In this document: positions 56,799-64,000 of the stretch, piece after piece
How the letters are laid out: each line of letters opens with the position of its first letter
How positions within the stretch are numbered: position 1 is the first letter of the stretch
DNA from: an uncultured Halomonas sp.
Lineage (GTDB): Bacteria > Pseudomonadota > Gammaproteobacteria > Pseudomonadales > Halomonadaceae
DNA length: 64,000 bases
Reading direction: 5' to 3'
Assembly (NCBI RefSeq): GCF_947493865.1
Contig: NZ_CANLTC010000003.1
Location: forward strand, 243,062 to 307,061
Program-made: the position numbers and the translations under genes
The notes under the pieces: generated by a model
What the model saw: the letters and a program-made list of their open reading frames with translations, nothing else
What the model was told of the DNA's origin: nothing
Database searches by the model: none

Positions 56799-59567
56799 CT
56801 ATTTCTGACTGGACTGGATCAACAGCGCCGGCTCAGGTCTGCCCAGTAAATAGCCTTGAACCCGGTTGCAGCCGTGCTGGTGAAGAAAGTCCAGTTGTTC
56901 CTGGGTTTCGATGCCTTCGGAGCAGACTTCCCGCCCGAATCCGGCGCAAAGCGTCAGAAGCGATTCGACGATGGCACTGTCCTCTCTGGAGTGAGGCAGG
57001 CCGGCGATGAAGGACTTGTCGATCTTGATGGTATCGAAAGGGAATTGCTTTAGATGCGATAGCGACGAGAAGCCGGTACCGAAATCATCAAGCGCAATCC
57101 GCACGCCATGATCGTACAAGCATGCCAACTGCTGACCAATCCATTCCGGCGACTGAATAAGGGCGGTTTCCGTAATCTCGAGTTCCAGAGAATTCGTGGG
57201 CAACCCGCGTTGGTGAAGCGCATCCAGTACATTGGCCGCCAGATGGTCGTCGTCCATCAACTGAATAGCGCTGACGTTGACGCTGATGAAAAAGTCGGCG
57301 GGAAGCTGATCCCGAACCGCGATGAAGTCGTCCAGCGCTTGCTCGATGATCCATTTTCCCACCTCGATCATCATCCCGTTTTCCTCGAGGATAGGAATGA
57401 AGACATCCGGGCCGACGATGCCAAGCTTTTCATCATTCCATCGCAAGAGAACTTCCGCGCCCACCGGACGGGAGAGATCCGACAGGTGCCATTGGGGCTG
57501 AAACAGCAGGTATAAGTCATCTCGGGCAAAGGCGCCGGAGAGCCGCTGTTCTATGTTCTGATAATGGCTGGCTTGCTTGAGCATGCCCCTCATGTATTGC
57601 CGTGTCCGATTGCGCCCCTGCAGCTTGGCCTGTACCTGGGCGGCATTGGCACGGCGCAGCAGTTCCTCGGGTTTGATGTAGCCGCCAGTCGTGGTGGCAA
57701 GGCCGATACTGATGGTCAACTGCAACTCGCCGATTGTTGAAAAGCGATGCTGCTCCACCTGTTGACGCAAGCGATCCGCCAGCTCCAGCGCGTGCTTGTC
57801 GTCGATCAGATTGACCCCTATGGCAAATTCATCGCCTCCCAGACGCCCTAATAGGGCATCGGGGTGGTCGTCCAGCGCCGCAGCGAAAACAGCGGATAGC
57901 TCGCGCAGCACGTCATCCGCCATTGCCGTGCCGTGAGCATCGTTGATCCGCTTGAAGCGGTCGACGCCACACACCAGCACTGCCTGCCGGCGGGCTGCCG
58001 CGCGACGCAAGGGAATGTTTTTCGCCAGTGTCTGCAGGAATCCCTCACGATTGAGTTGCCGGGTCAAGGCATCGTGGTGGGTGATCCATTCGATCTCGCG
58101 CTGGGCTTCAAGCGACTCACGCAAATCTCTGGCGACGATGACATAGTTATAACGACCCGAGTTCTCGTGTCTTATTCGCTGTATGGTCGCCTGTACCGGA
58201 AAACGGTCGCCATTACGACAACGCAGATGAGTATTCAGGCGTACCGATTGATCGTCTCTTTTCAACATTGCGAGCTGATCCGGCGATGCCGTGTCACTGA
58301 AGCAGTCGATCAGATGAGCGGGGGATAGCATCTTGATTTCATCATTGTCGTAACCAAGCTGATCCATACCCCCCTGGTTGCAGTAGGTAAAACGCTGAGA
58401 TTTCTCTTCGAAGATGAGAATCAGATCCAGGGTGGCGTCCAGTGTGGCGCGAAATTCTTCCAGGGTCGCGTAAAGAGCCGTTTGCTTTCGCTCCTCTTGC
58501 ATCGATTCGAGCAGACGGCTACCAATATCCATCAGCGGCTTCAGCAGGCGTTGTGCCCGGGCTAGACTGAAGCCCCCCTCGCGATTGGCCACCAGCATCA
58601 GCCCGACGTTCTGTTGACCTACCACGAAGGGCACCATCAATGCGTTGTGCAGAGGCGGATGATTTTCCGGGAGAGAACTCGGTGAAATGGCGGCAAAATC
58701 GGTCTCGCAGAATACCTGGATTTCAGGAAGCTGAAAGCGACCGCCAATCAGGGCATTCATGCGATCGAGATTCAAACGGCGCCCACCATGAGTGAAAAAG
58801 GCATGCATCTTGTCGCTCATATCCCCCAGGGATATGCCGATCACATCGAGTACCAGGGCGCCGTCTTCCTTCGCAACCTCACCGACCAAACCGTATTGGC
58901 TCTTGCTCAGATGCAGGAAATCATCGAGTAACTCGAGCAGAATGAGCTTTGGTGGTGTACCGGCTCGGTAGCGCTGTTCTGCACGGGCGATAAGCGTCCC
59001 GACGATGGTTTCCACGCCGACTTCATCCGCGGGCAACTCGCTGGAAGTGACGGATTGACGCCCGTCGGCAATTGCGAAATTGACAAGATCCGCAAGGTGC
59101 TGAAGTGTTTCCAGTTCCTCTGAGCTGATTTTGCGAGGTACAGGATCGATGATGCAAAGTGTTCCCAAGGGGCTATCACCGAGGCCATAGATCGGCACCC
59201 CGGCATAAAAGCGGATATGAGGTGCTCCGGTCACCAAGGGGCTGTTCTGAAAGCGGGGGTCCAGGCTTGCATCCTCAACGATGACAGGCTTGTTCTCGCC
59301 GACGACACGAGCGCAAAAAGCATGCTCCACCGGCGTTTCGCGCACAGTGATGCCCTGCGCGGATTTGAACCATTGGCGCTTGTCATCAACCAGGCTTATC
59401 AATGCGATAGGCACCTTGAAGAGCCGGCAAGCGAGACGTGTCAGCACATCGTAGCGCCGCTCTGAAGGGGTATCCATCAGGCGTGTCGATTCCAACGACT
59501 CCAGACGCCCTGAATCCTCAACGCTCGGTGGTTGCTGTGGCAAGGAGCAACTGACGAAATGGTTCAT
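56799..59567 (-). CDS. GAF-GAF-PAS-GGDEF-EAL sensor protein of c-di-GMP metabolism
   Basis: A 922-residue cytoplasmic protein with no membrane segment. A GAF domain lies at about residues 25-170 (DVLTRLACRLFKVPIALISLV split, FYAGVPIYGLGDSPLGTLCI), a second GAF-like domain at about 185-360, and a PAS domain at about 365-485 (TYCNQGGMDQLGYDNDEI). A GGDEF domain follows, with the intact motif GRLGGDEFAIGV, and then an EAL domain with EVLLRW (EVL for EAL), NVSAIQL, LEITETAL, LDDFGTGFSSL and IKIDKSF, so phosphodiesterase residues seem complete. Both catalytic sites look competent, so net activity cannot be told. A sigma-28 promoter lies upstream. Confidence 0.93.
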   Translation of the reverse strand: MNHFVSCSLPQQPPSVEDSGRLESLESTRLMDTPSERRYDVLTRLACRLFKVPIALISLVDDKRQWFKSAQGITVRETPVEHAFCARVVGENKPVIVEDASLDPRFQNSPLVTGAPHIRFYAGVPIYGLGDSPLGTLCIIDPVPRKISSEELETLQHLADLVNFAIADGRQSVTSSELPADEVGVETIVGTLIARAEQRYRAGTPPKLILLELLDDFLHLSKSQYGLVGEVAKEDGALVLDVIGISLGDMSDKMHAFFTHGGRRLNLDRMNALIGGRFQLPEIQVFCETDFAAISPSSLPENHPPLHNALMVPFVVGQQNVGLMLVANREGGFSLARAQRLLKPLMDIGSRLLESMQEERKQTALYATLEEFRATLDATLDLILIFEEKSQRFTYCNQGGMDQLGYDNDEIKMLSPAHLIDCFSDTASPDQLAMLKRDDQSVRLNTHLRCRNGDRFPVQATIQRIRHENSGRYNYVIVARDLRESLEAQREIEWITHHDALTRQLNREGFLQTLAKNIPLRRAAARRQAVLVCGVDRFKRINDAHGTAMADDVLRELSAVFAAALDDHPDALLGRLGGDEFAIGVNLIDDKHALELADRLRQQVEQHRFSTIGELQLTISIGLATTTGGYIKPEELLRRANAAQVQAKLQGRNRTRQYMRGMLKQASHYQNIEQRLSGAFARDDLYLLFQPQWHLSDLSRPVGAEVLLRWNDEKLGIVGPDVFIPILEENGMMIEVGKWIIEQALDDFIAVRDQLPADFFISVNVSAIQLMDDDHLAANVLDALHQRGLPTNSLELEITETALIQSPEWIGQQLACLYDHGVRIALDDFGTGFSSLSHLKQFPFDTIKIDKSFIAGLPHSREDSAIVESLLTLCAGFGREVCSEGIETQEQLDFLHQHGCNRVQGYLLGRPEPALLIQSSQK

Positions 59568-59637
59568 TGTTCTGTTCGGTCCTCGAGACGTGTATGGGGC
59601 GATACCGATAGCACTGGATACGCCGTGTTATCCGCTG

Positions 59638-59664
59638 TTATCGGCAGTTATCCTGCGAACCTTA
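59638..59664 (-). promoter_or_regulatory. Sigma-28 (FliA) promoter for the GGDEF-EAL gene
   Basis: On the minus strand TAAG (59664-59661), exactly 15 bases, then a perfect GCCGATAA (59645-59638); 11 of 12 consensus bases. The ATG is 71 bases downstream. Confidence 0.85.
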
Positions 59665-59701
59665 AGCTGCATTTCGATAGTCTAATGTGGCGGCGAGAAT
59701 G

Positions 59702-60079
59702 TTAAACTTCGTGTTTGAACAGGCGGCCCTGCAATTGATCGAGTGAGTCGGCGATACGCAGTACCTCTTCGCTGGGAATCTGGCGAATCACATCGCCACT
59801 CGCGCGATCGACGATGCGGGTCACCACTCGACCTTCCTGGCGCTGTAGATCGAACTCGATGCCATAGCTGCGCATCACATCGTTGACCCTTTGCACCGGT
59901 TCCAGCAGTTCTTCAAGACTGATCGAATCGACGCTGCTGCCGATAGTCGGAATTGATGACGCTTGCCCATTGGGGGAGGGAAGCAGCGCCAGTGCTTTTT
60001 CAAGGCGCTGCCGTGATGGCAGTTCGCTGATAGACGATGTATGCGCAACAAAATTGAGATCGTAGATGGAAGGTGTCAT
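59702..60079 (-). CDS. flaG: FlaG-family flagellar protein
   Basis: A 125-residue protein. The C-terminal half matches FlaG: VQRVNDVMRSYGIEFDLQRQ, then VTRIVDRASGDVIRQIPSEEVLRIADSL (split), a flagellin-like helical stretch. FlaG influences filament length in other bacteria. The ATG at 60079 gives a normal start; a TTG four codons upstream is in frame. It lies 32 bases after the nuclease-like gene and shares its sigma-28 promoter. fliD and flagellin, its usual neighbours, are not in the window. Confidence 0.88.
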   Translation of the reverse strand: MTPSIYDLNFVAHTSSISELPSRQRLEKALALLPSPNGQASSIPTIGSSVDSISLEELLEPVQRVNDVMRSYGIEFDLQRQEGRVVTRIVDRASGDVIRQIPSEEVLRIADSLDQLQGRLFKHEV

Positions 60080-60111
60080 ATCGAATTCCAAAGCGCTCAG
60101 TGGGTAGAGAG

Positions 60112-60591
60112 TCAGGTGATGACCTCGACCTGACTGTTATCGATGTCGTCATCGACTCCGATACTCAACAGCAAGGCATGCTGATAGCCCAGCTGCTTCT
60201 TGTAGGCTTTCAGCTTCTTGATGTCTTGATGAGTGCTGAAGCGGTTGGTGCTTTTTGCGATCTCGATGGCCGCAAGATTCTCCGAGGTGCCTCGCCGATG
60301 AATGACGATATCCGGAAAGATGGTGCGCGCCTCGGTTGCCGCTGAGGTGGTGCCAGTAACGACATGCTTCATGTAATGGCAGGGCGTTTCCCAGCAGTTG
60401 TATTCACAGTCCACGTTCCACTCGGGCAGCAGCGTTTGAAGATGCATGGCCAGACGAAATGAAATCGCACGCTCGTTGGCGTGGGTCTTCAAGAGGAAGC
60501 GGTCCTGCTCTATCAAGGTTTTCAATGCCTGGTCGAGGGTTTCTCGAAACGCACTGTCTGGTTTAGTTTTCGAGACGGTTGATTGACTCAT
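60112..60591 (-). CDS. Uncharacterised PD-(D/E)XK-like protein in the flagellar regulon
   Basis: A 159-residue soluble protein. The N-terminal half is helical, with THANERAISFRLAMHLQTLLPEWNVDCEYN (split after LAMHL), a pattern I know from hypothetical proteins of the PD-(D/E)XK nuclease superfamily. The core is FPDIVIHRRG, then NLAAIEIAKSTNR, then a helix with DIKKLKAYKKQLGYQHALLLSIG (split). In relatives as I remember them the core reads IE(I/V)KKS; here the first Lys is Ala, so catalysis is doubtful. A perfect sigma-28 promoter precedes it and flaG follows, so it is expressed with late flagellar genes. The function is unknown. Confidence 0.7.
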   Translation of the reverse strand: MSQSTVSKTKPDSAFRETLDQALKTLIEQDRFLLKTHANERAISFRLAMHLQTLLPEWNVDCEYNCWETPCHYMKHVVTGTTSAATEARTIFPDIVIHRRGTSENLAAIEIAKSTNRFSTHQDIKKLKAYKKQLGYQHALLLSIGVDDDIDNSQVEVIT

Positions 60592-60648
60592 TGGGTTTCC
60601 TGCCTATCGGGTATGTGTTTATGTGTGTATAAATGTATCTTTGAAGTT

Positions 60649-60675
60649 TTATCGGCTAATGTGCGAAAAGATTTA
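60649..60675 (-). promoter_or_regulatory. Perfect-consensus sigma-28 (FliA) promoter for the nuclease-like gene and flaG
   Basis: On the minus strand TAAA (60675-60672), exactly 15 bases, then GCCGATAA (60656-60649): 12 of 12 consensus bases. The first ATG is 58 bases downstream. The rest of 60592-60846 is AT-rich and gene-free. Confidence 0.93.
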
Positions 60676-60846
60676 AATTGCCCCAATAAGGCAGCTCGTT
60701 TAAACGATAAAGCCTCTTGCGTAACTAAATTTACTTTGTAATAAAGCCCCCGTTTTTGGATTAGCGCGCAGTTTTGAAGTCTTATCGAGCCTATGCGCCT
60801 GCAGTCATTGGGTGATGATTCGCGTTGATCCCATAGATTGACCAGG

Positions 60847-61131
60847 ATGGCTGTGATGAGGGCGTCAATAAAAGTCGAAGCAGGTTTTCCCGCTGCTGCG
60901 CCAATTGAATATGCGGTTGGTAAAAATGTGCGTTTTGACAGGCTGGATTGTGCCGTAAACCACAGGCTTTCAACTGCCTATATCGACTTTCCGCGCTATT
61001 CCTTCGTCAAAAACGGTATTACCTGGCGCACTGGCTGGTTGAGTACCGAGACACATGCAGTAGCAGGTGAAGATTCGGGCAAGAACGGCTATGGGCGGTA
61101 TCTGAGCGTATTGACGCAGGAGGCGCTATGA
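60847..61131 (+). CDS. Short unrecognised protein upstream of fdtA
   Basis: A 94-residue reading frame that I do not recognise. It has no signal peptide or membrane segment; the middle reads YIDFPRYSFVKNGITWRTGW. Its stop overlaps the fdtA ATG by four bases (ATGA), with GGAGG of the fdtA site inside its last codons, so coupling is possible and supports it being translated. The start is unclear: ATG 60847, ATG 60856 and a TTG at 60838 are all in frame, with weak ribosome sites. It could be the C-terminal remnant of a longer gene cut off when the sugar cluster was acquired. Confidence 0.4.
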   Translation: MAVMRASIKVEAGFPAAAPIEYAVGKNVRFDRLDCAVNHRLSTAYIDFPRYSFVKNGITWRTGWLSTETHAVAGEDSGKNGYGRYLSVLTQEAL

Positions 61132-61550
61132 GCCTGTTTCAGTGGATCGATTTTCCGCCCTTGGGTGATGACCGTGGCTCTCTGGTGGCGCTGGAGGGTA
61201 ATCAGACGGTTCCATTTGATGTTCGGCGCGTATATTACATTTTCGGCACGCAGACTGGAGTGGCAAGAGGGTTTCATGCTCATAAGGCTCTCAAGCAAGT
61301 AGCTGTCTGTGTCACCGGGAAATGCCGCATGGTGCTGGATAATGGCATTACTCGAGAAGACGCTTGGTTAGATAGCCCCACCAAAGGGCTGTATATCTCG
61401 GAAATGCTGTGGCGAGAAATGCATGACTTCAGCCCCGACTGTGTTTTATTGCTGCTGGCAAGTGAACACTACGACGAAGCGGATTATATTCGCGACTACA
61501 ACGTGTTCTTGAAAGGCATCCATTATGAGCTATGTTCATCCGCTAGCTGA
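61128..61550 (+). CDS. fdtA: dTDP-4-keto-6-deoxyglucose 3,4-ketoisomerase (FdtA/QdtA family)
   Basis: A 140-residue cupin of the WxcM/FdtA group. Signature stretches are [38 protein letters not shown] and [22 protein letters not shown] (split). The enzyme moves the keto group from C4 to C3 of dTDP-4-keto-6-deoxyglucose, giving the galacto (FdtA) or gluco (QdtA) product; the sequence alone does not tell me which. It is followed by an acyltransferase (26-base overlap) and an aminotransferase, the expected partners. Confidence 0.9.
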   Translation: MSLFQWIDFPPLGDDRGSLVALEGNQTVPFDVRRVYYIFGTQTGVARGFHAHKALKQVAVCVTGKCRMVLDNGITREDAWLDSPTKGLYISEMLWREMHDFSPDCVLLLLASEHYDEADYIRDYNVFLKGIHYELCSSAS

Positions 61551-61983
61551 TGTCAGGACGTGCACCCTGGGTAAGGGCACTCGCGTATGGCAGTTTGCCG
61601 TGGTTTTAGAGGGTGCCGAAATTGGTGAAGACTGTAACATATGTGCACATACTCTGATCGAAGGTGATGTGGTGATAGGGAATAGAGTAACCGTGAAGTC
61701 TGGGGTCTTCCTGTGGTCGGGTACCCGCATCGGGGACGATGTTTTTATTGGGCCAAATGCAACTTTTACCAATGATAAAAATCCACGCTCCAAAGTATAT
61801 CCGGAAAGATTTCTAGGTATAAGAGTATCGCGTCATGCAAGTATTGGTGCCAATGCAACTATATTGCCCGGTATTGTAATAGGCGAATCAGCCATGGTCG
61901 GGGCAGGAGCTGTTGTTACGAAGGATGTTCCTGCTCATGCGGTAGTGTATGGTAACCCTGCAAGAGTGGTCAGGTATCTATAA
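61525..61983 (+). CDS. Left-handed beta-helix acyltransferase (FdtC/QdtC-like N-acetyltransferase)
   Basis: A 152-residue hexapeptide-repeat protein: repeats of (I/V/L)Gxxxx run from TLGKGTRVW to the end ([62 protein letters not shown] split), closing with the usual [11 protein letters not shown]. The N-terminal half matches the WxcM-type acetyltransferases that N-acetylate dTDP-3-amino-3,6-dideoxyhexoses. The gene starts inside the end of fdtA and ends two bases before the aminotransferase gene. Confidence 0.87.
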   Translation: MSYVHPLADVRTCTLGKGTRVWQFAVVLEGAEIGEDCNICAHTLIEGDVVIGNRVTVKSGVFLWSGTRIGDDVFIGPNATFTNDKNPRSKVYPERFLGIRVSRHASIGANATILPGIVIGESAMVGAGAVVTKDVPAHAVVYGNPARVVRYL

Positions 61984-61985
61984 TA

Positions 61986-63083
61986 ATGATTCCTTTTCTT
62001 GATCTTAAAATTACCAATTCTCAATATCGATCCGAGTTGCTAGAAGCCGCTACACGCGTCATTGATTCCGGCTGGTACATTCAAGGCGAGGAAGTCAGTT
62101 CTTTCGAACAGGAATTCGCCGCGTACAGTAATACTAACCACTGTGTTGGTGTTGCCAATGGGCTTGATGCGCTCACTCTCGTTCTACGTGCCTGGAAAGA
62201 GCAAGGCCGGCTGAAAGACGGCGATGAAATTATCGTGCCGGCCAATACCTTTATTGCCAGTATCCTTGCCATTAGTGAAAACAGCCTAGTGCCCGTATTG
62301 GTGGAACCTGACGAAAAAACTCACAACCTTTGTCCTTATAAAGTCGAAGCTGCGATTACCCCACGAACCAAGGTGATCCTGGCAGTTCACCTGTATGGTC
62401 AACTGGCAGATATGCCCGCTCTCATGGATATTGCCGAGCGTCACGGCTTGTTGGTATTGGAAGATGCTGCTCAGGCCCATGGAGCCAGTAGGCAAGGCCG
62501 CAAGGCCGGCAGCTGGGGAGATGCGGCGGGTTTCAGCTTCTACCCTGGCAAAAATCTTGGTGCTCTGGGGGATGCCGGGGCGGTTACCACCCAAGATGAT
62601 GAGCTGGCTTGCATGGTTCGGACGCTTGGGAATTATGGTAGCCAAAGAAAATACAACCATACCGTCAAGGGTATAAACAGTCGTCTTGATGAAATGCAGG
62701 CGGCGTTTCTGCGAGTCAAATTACACAATCTCGATGTGGAGATAGCACAGCGTCAGCGCCTCGCTAGCATTTATCTCTCGAGCATCGATAATCGCCTGAT
62801 TGATCTGCCGTTAGTGAGTGATATGCATGCTCATGTATTTCATCTTTTCGTAGTTCGTTGTTCTCGGCGCGAGGCTTTCATCGATCATTTGCAAGAGTCG
62901 GGAATCGGCACCATGGTGCATTATCCGCTGCCACCCCACAAACAGTTGGCCTACCGAGAGTTAGAGGCGCATTACCCGATTTGTGAGCGCTTAGCCAATG
63001 AAATCGTCAGTATTCCGCTCTATCCCGGCCTTGCTGACGAGCAGCAGACCTCTATCATCGATACCATCAACACATTTCGATAA
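61986..63083 (+). CDS. DegT/DnrJ/EryC1/StrS-family sugar aminotransferase (FdtB/QdtB-like)
   Basis: A 365-residue PLP-dependent sugar aminotransferase. Motifs: [57 protein letters not shown], and the PLP Lys in [31 protein letters not shown] is also typical. With fdtA upstream it should transaminate the C3 keto sugar to a 3-amino-3,6-dideoxyhexose using glutamate. It is co-directional in a tight cluster. Confidence 0.93.
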   Translation: MIPFLDLKITNSQYRSELLEAATRVIDSGWYIQGEEVSSFEQEFAAYSNTNHCVGVANGLDALTLVLRAWKEQGRLKDGDEIIVPANTFIASILAISENSLVPVLVEPDEKTHNLCPYKVEAAITPRTKVILAVHLYGQLADMPALMDIAERHGLLVLEDAAQAHGASRQGRKAGSWGDAAGFSFYPGKNLGALGDAGAVTTQDDELACMVRTLGNYGSQRKYNHTVKGINSRLDEMQAAFLRVKLHNLDVEIAQRQRLASIYLSSIDNRLIDLPLVSDMHAHVFHLFVVRCSRREAFIDHLQESGIGTMVHYPLPPHKQLAYRELEAHYPICERLANEIVSIPLYPGLADEQQTSIIDTINTFR

Positions 63084-63100
63084 ATCAAGGTAAGAAAAAC

Positions 63101-63853
63101 ATGATCTATATTCACGTCGGGCTGCCCAAGACTGGGACGACGGCGCTACAGAAGCATTTTTTCCCAAACTTGAAAAACACTCGATATCTGGGGGTAGAGC
63201 AACCTCGAGATACTGCCAATTCGAATATATATAAGGTATTCCAGAGTTACTCAATCGGTGGAATAACTTATGAAGACGCGGCACGCGCCATCAGGCAGGA
63301 AGTAAAGGACCCTTCCGAAAGGCTGGCCTTGTCGGAAGAGATGTTCACTGTGTCCAGTCACGGGGTGACGTGGGTGGAGAAACTTGAGCGGGTGGGCGAT
63401 CTTGCCAAGTTGTTTGACGACTTCAAGATAATCGTCACTACACGGGAGCCGGCGGAAGCAAGTCTTTCATATTACATTGAGTGTTACGATAAACTGCTCA
63501 AGGCGAATGAAACGACTTGGCCGCAGGCTGTCAAGCATTCTCTCGAAATGAAGATATACCATTACGATTATCTTATGGGTGCTTTGCAAGATTATTTCTA
63601 TGCTGGGCAATTAATCGTATTAAAGTACGCCGATATATTTGATGAACAAAAAGACCCTATGGGTAAAATATTTGAAGAAAAGATAAAATTTATCTCTACA
63701 AAGGAAAATGTGACGGATAAAGAGCCGGGGATGATATGTACGAAGCAGGGAACGAAAATCCAGGCACCTAGCGAAGGCGAAATCAATGAAGTAAGAGCGT
63801 TTTTAGAGAGTGATTCAAGGGATTTTCGTGAGTTTATGAACAAGGCTTCGTAG
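63101..63853 (+). CDS. Sulfotransferase-like protein
   Basis: A 250-residue P-loop protein. The 5'-phosphosulfate loop is HVGLPKTGTTALQKHFF at the N-terminus, and the 3'-phosphate region is IIVTTREPAEASLSYYIE (about residues 109-126), the two binding elements for PAPS. It probably transfers sulfate to a carbohydrate, possibly in the glycan made by the neighbouring genes. It begins 17 bases after the aminotransferase gene. Codon use is notably AT-rich at the 3' end (AAA, ATA, TTA frequent), unlike the flagellar genes. A strong terminator follows. Confidence 0.8.
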   Translation: MIYIHVGLPKTGTTALQKHFFPNLKNTRYLGVEQPRDTANSNIYKVFQSYSIGGITYEDAARAIRQEVKDPSERLALSEEMFTVSSHGVTWVEKLERVGDLAKLFDDFKIIVTTREPAEASLSYYIECYDKLLKANETTWPQAVKHSLEMKIYHYDYLMGALQDYFYAGQLIVLKYADIFDEQKDPMGKIFEEKIKFISTKENVTDKEPGMICTKQGTKIQAPSEGEINEVRAFLESDSRDFREFMNKAS

Positions 63854-63873
63854 ATAAAAATTATTTTTATTAA

Positions 63874-63901
63874 AAAAGCAGCCCCTGGTGGGCTGCTTTT
63901 T
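63874..63901 (+). terminator. Bidirectional Rho-independent terminator
   Basis: AAAAGCAGCCC/GGGCTGCTTTT (63874-63884 with 63890-63900) with a five-base loop; T-runs follow on both strands. It lies between the convergent sulfotransferase gene and the fragment at the right edge. Confidence 0.92.
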
Positions 63902-63912
63902 AGTCATGGTGA

Positions 63913-64000
63913 TTAATCATAGGTGTCGGGGCCCGTGTGATTAATTACACGTTTCCAAAATAAATCGGGGCGCTCTTGCTGCCACTGCTTCATGGCCTCG
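63913..64000 (-). CDS. C-terminal end of a probable transposase/integrase (truncated by window edge)
   Basis: A 29-codon open frame from the right edge to TAA at 63913-63915, reading EAMKQWQQERPDLFWKRV and then INHTGPDTYD. An ending of the form EAxxxWxxxxPxLFxKRVxNxxGxD is common in IS481-like transposases with an integrase core, so I suspect an insertion sequence. The start lies outside the window. Confidence 0.4.
   Translation of the reverse strand, partial: EAMKQWQQERPDLFWKRVINHTGPDTYD

Noticed and set aside
1..64000. CRISPR arrays, rRNA genes, prophage
   Set aside because: No regularly spaced direct repeats, no rRNA-like sequence and no phage structural genes were seen on reading the window.

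Overview
This window looks like chromosomal DNA of a moderately GC-rich, flagellated gammaproteobacterium, most likely a member of the Halomonadaceae (Halomonas or a relative). The grounds are the gene content (AcnB, MiaE, LpxH, class gamma flagellar operons), the conserved block tig-clpP-clpX-lon-hupB-ppiD, and the style of the small repeats. I cannot name the species from sequence alone.

Layout. Positions 1-31,000 are mostly housekeeping: the 3' part of ppsA, a membrane glycerophosphodiesterase, rraA, a small outer-membrane barrel, acnB, a DUF1289 protein with miaE, a very large SARP-type ATPase regulator, ppiB-lpxH divergent from glnS-cysS, folD, four tRNA genes (Pro, Arg, His, His), the chaperone/protease block tig to ppiD, a YkgJ-queD-like pair with queC, and an SRPBCC protein.

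Positions 30,756-60,091 are almost wholly flagellar. flgN-flgM and flgA read left; flgBCDEFGHIJ and flgKL read right. After an intruding metY-like gene come fliRQPONML, fliK, fliJIHGF (all leftward) and a lone rightward fliE. A GAF-GAF-PAS-GGDEF-EAL protein, flaG and a hypothetical protein follow leftward. Flagellin, fliD/fliS, flhAB, motAB, the master regulator and chemotaxis genes are not in the window. I find five good FliA (sigma-28) promoter matches, TAAA-N15-GCCGATAA type: before flgM, flgK, fliL, the GGDEF-EAL gene, and (perfect match) the hypothetical gene that precedes flaG. Together these suggest one late flagellar regulon in which hook-filament junction genes, anti-sigma factor, a c-di-GMP enzyme and an uncharacterised PD-(D/E)XK-like protein are expressed together.

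Positions 60,600-64,000 are visibly more AT-rich and carry sugar genes (fdtA, a hexapeptide acyltransferase, a DegT-type aminotransferase), a sulfotransferase and, at the edge, the tail of what looks like a transposase. This resembles a dTDP-3-acetamido-3,6-dideoxyhexose pathway, possibly for decorating flagellin or a surface glycan, and looks acquired.

Three different short inverted-repeat elements (3357-3514, 29940-30206, 44351-44473) sit in the window. Two of them supply the stop codon of the neighbouring gene (rraA, fliR). The most distinctive unfamiliar items are the sigma-28-driven degenerate nuclease-like protein, the 1306-residue regulator with a dead cyclase-like domain, and the tandem QueD-like protein with only one zinc site.
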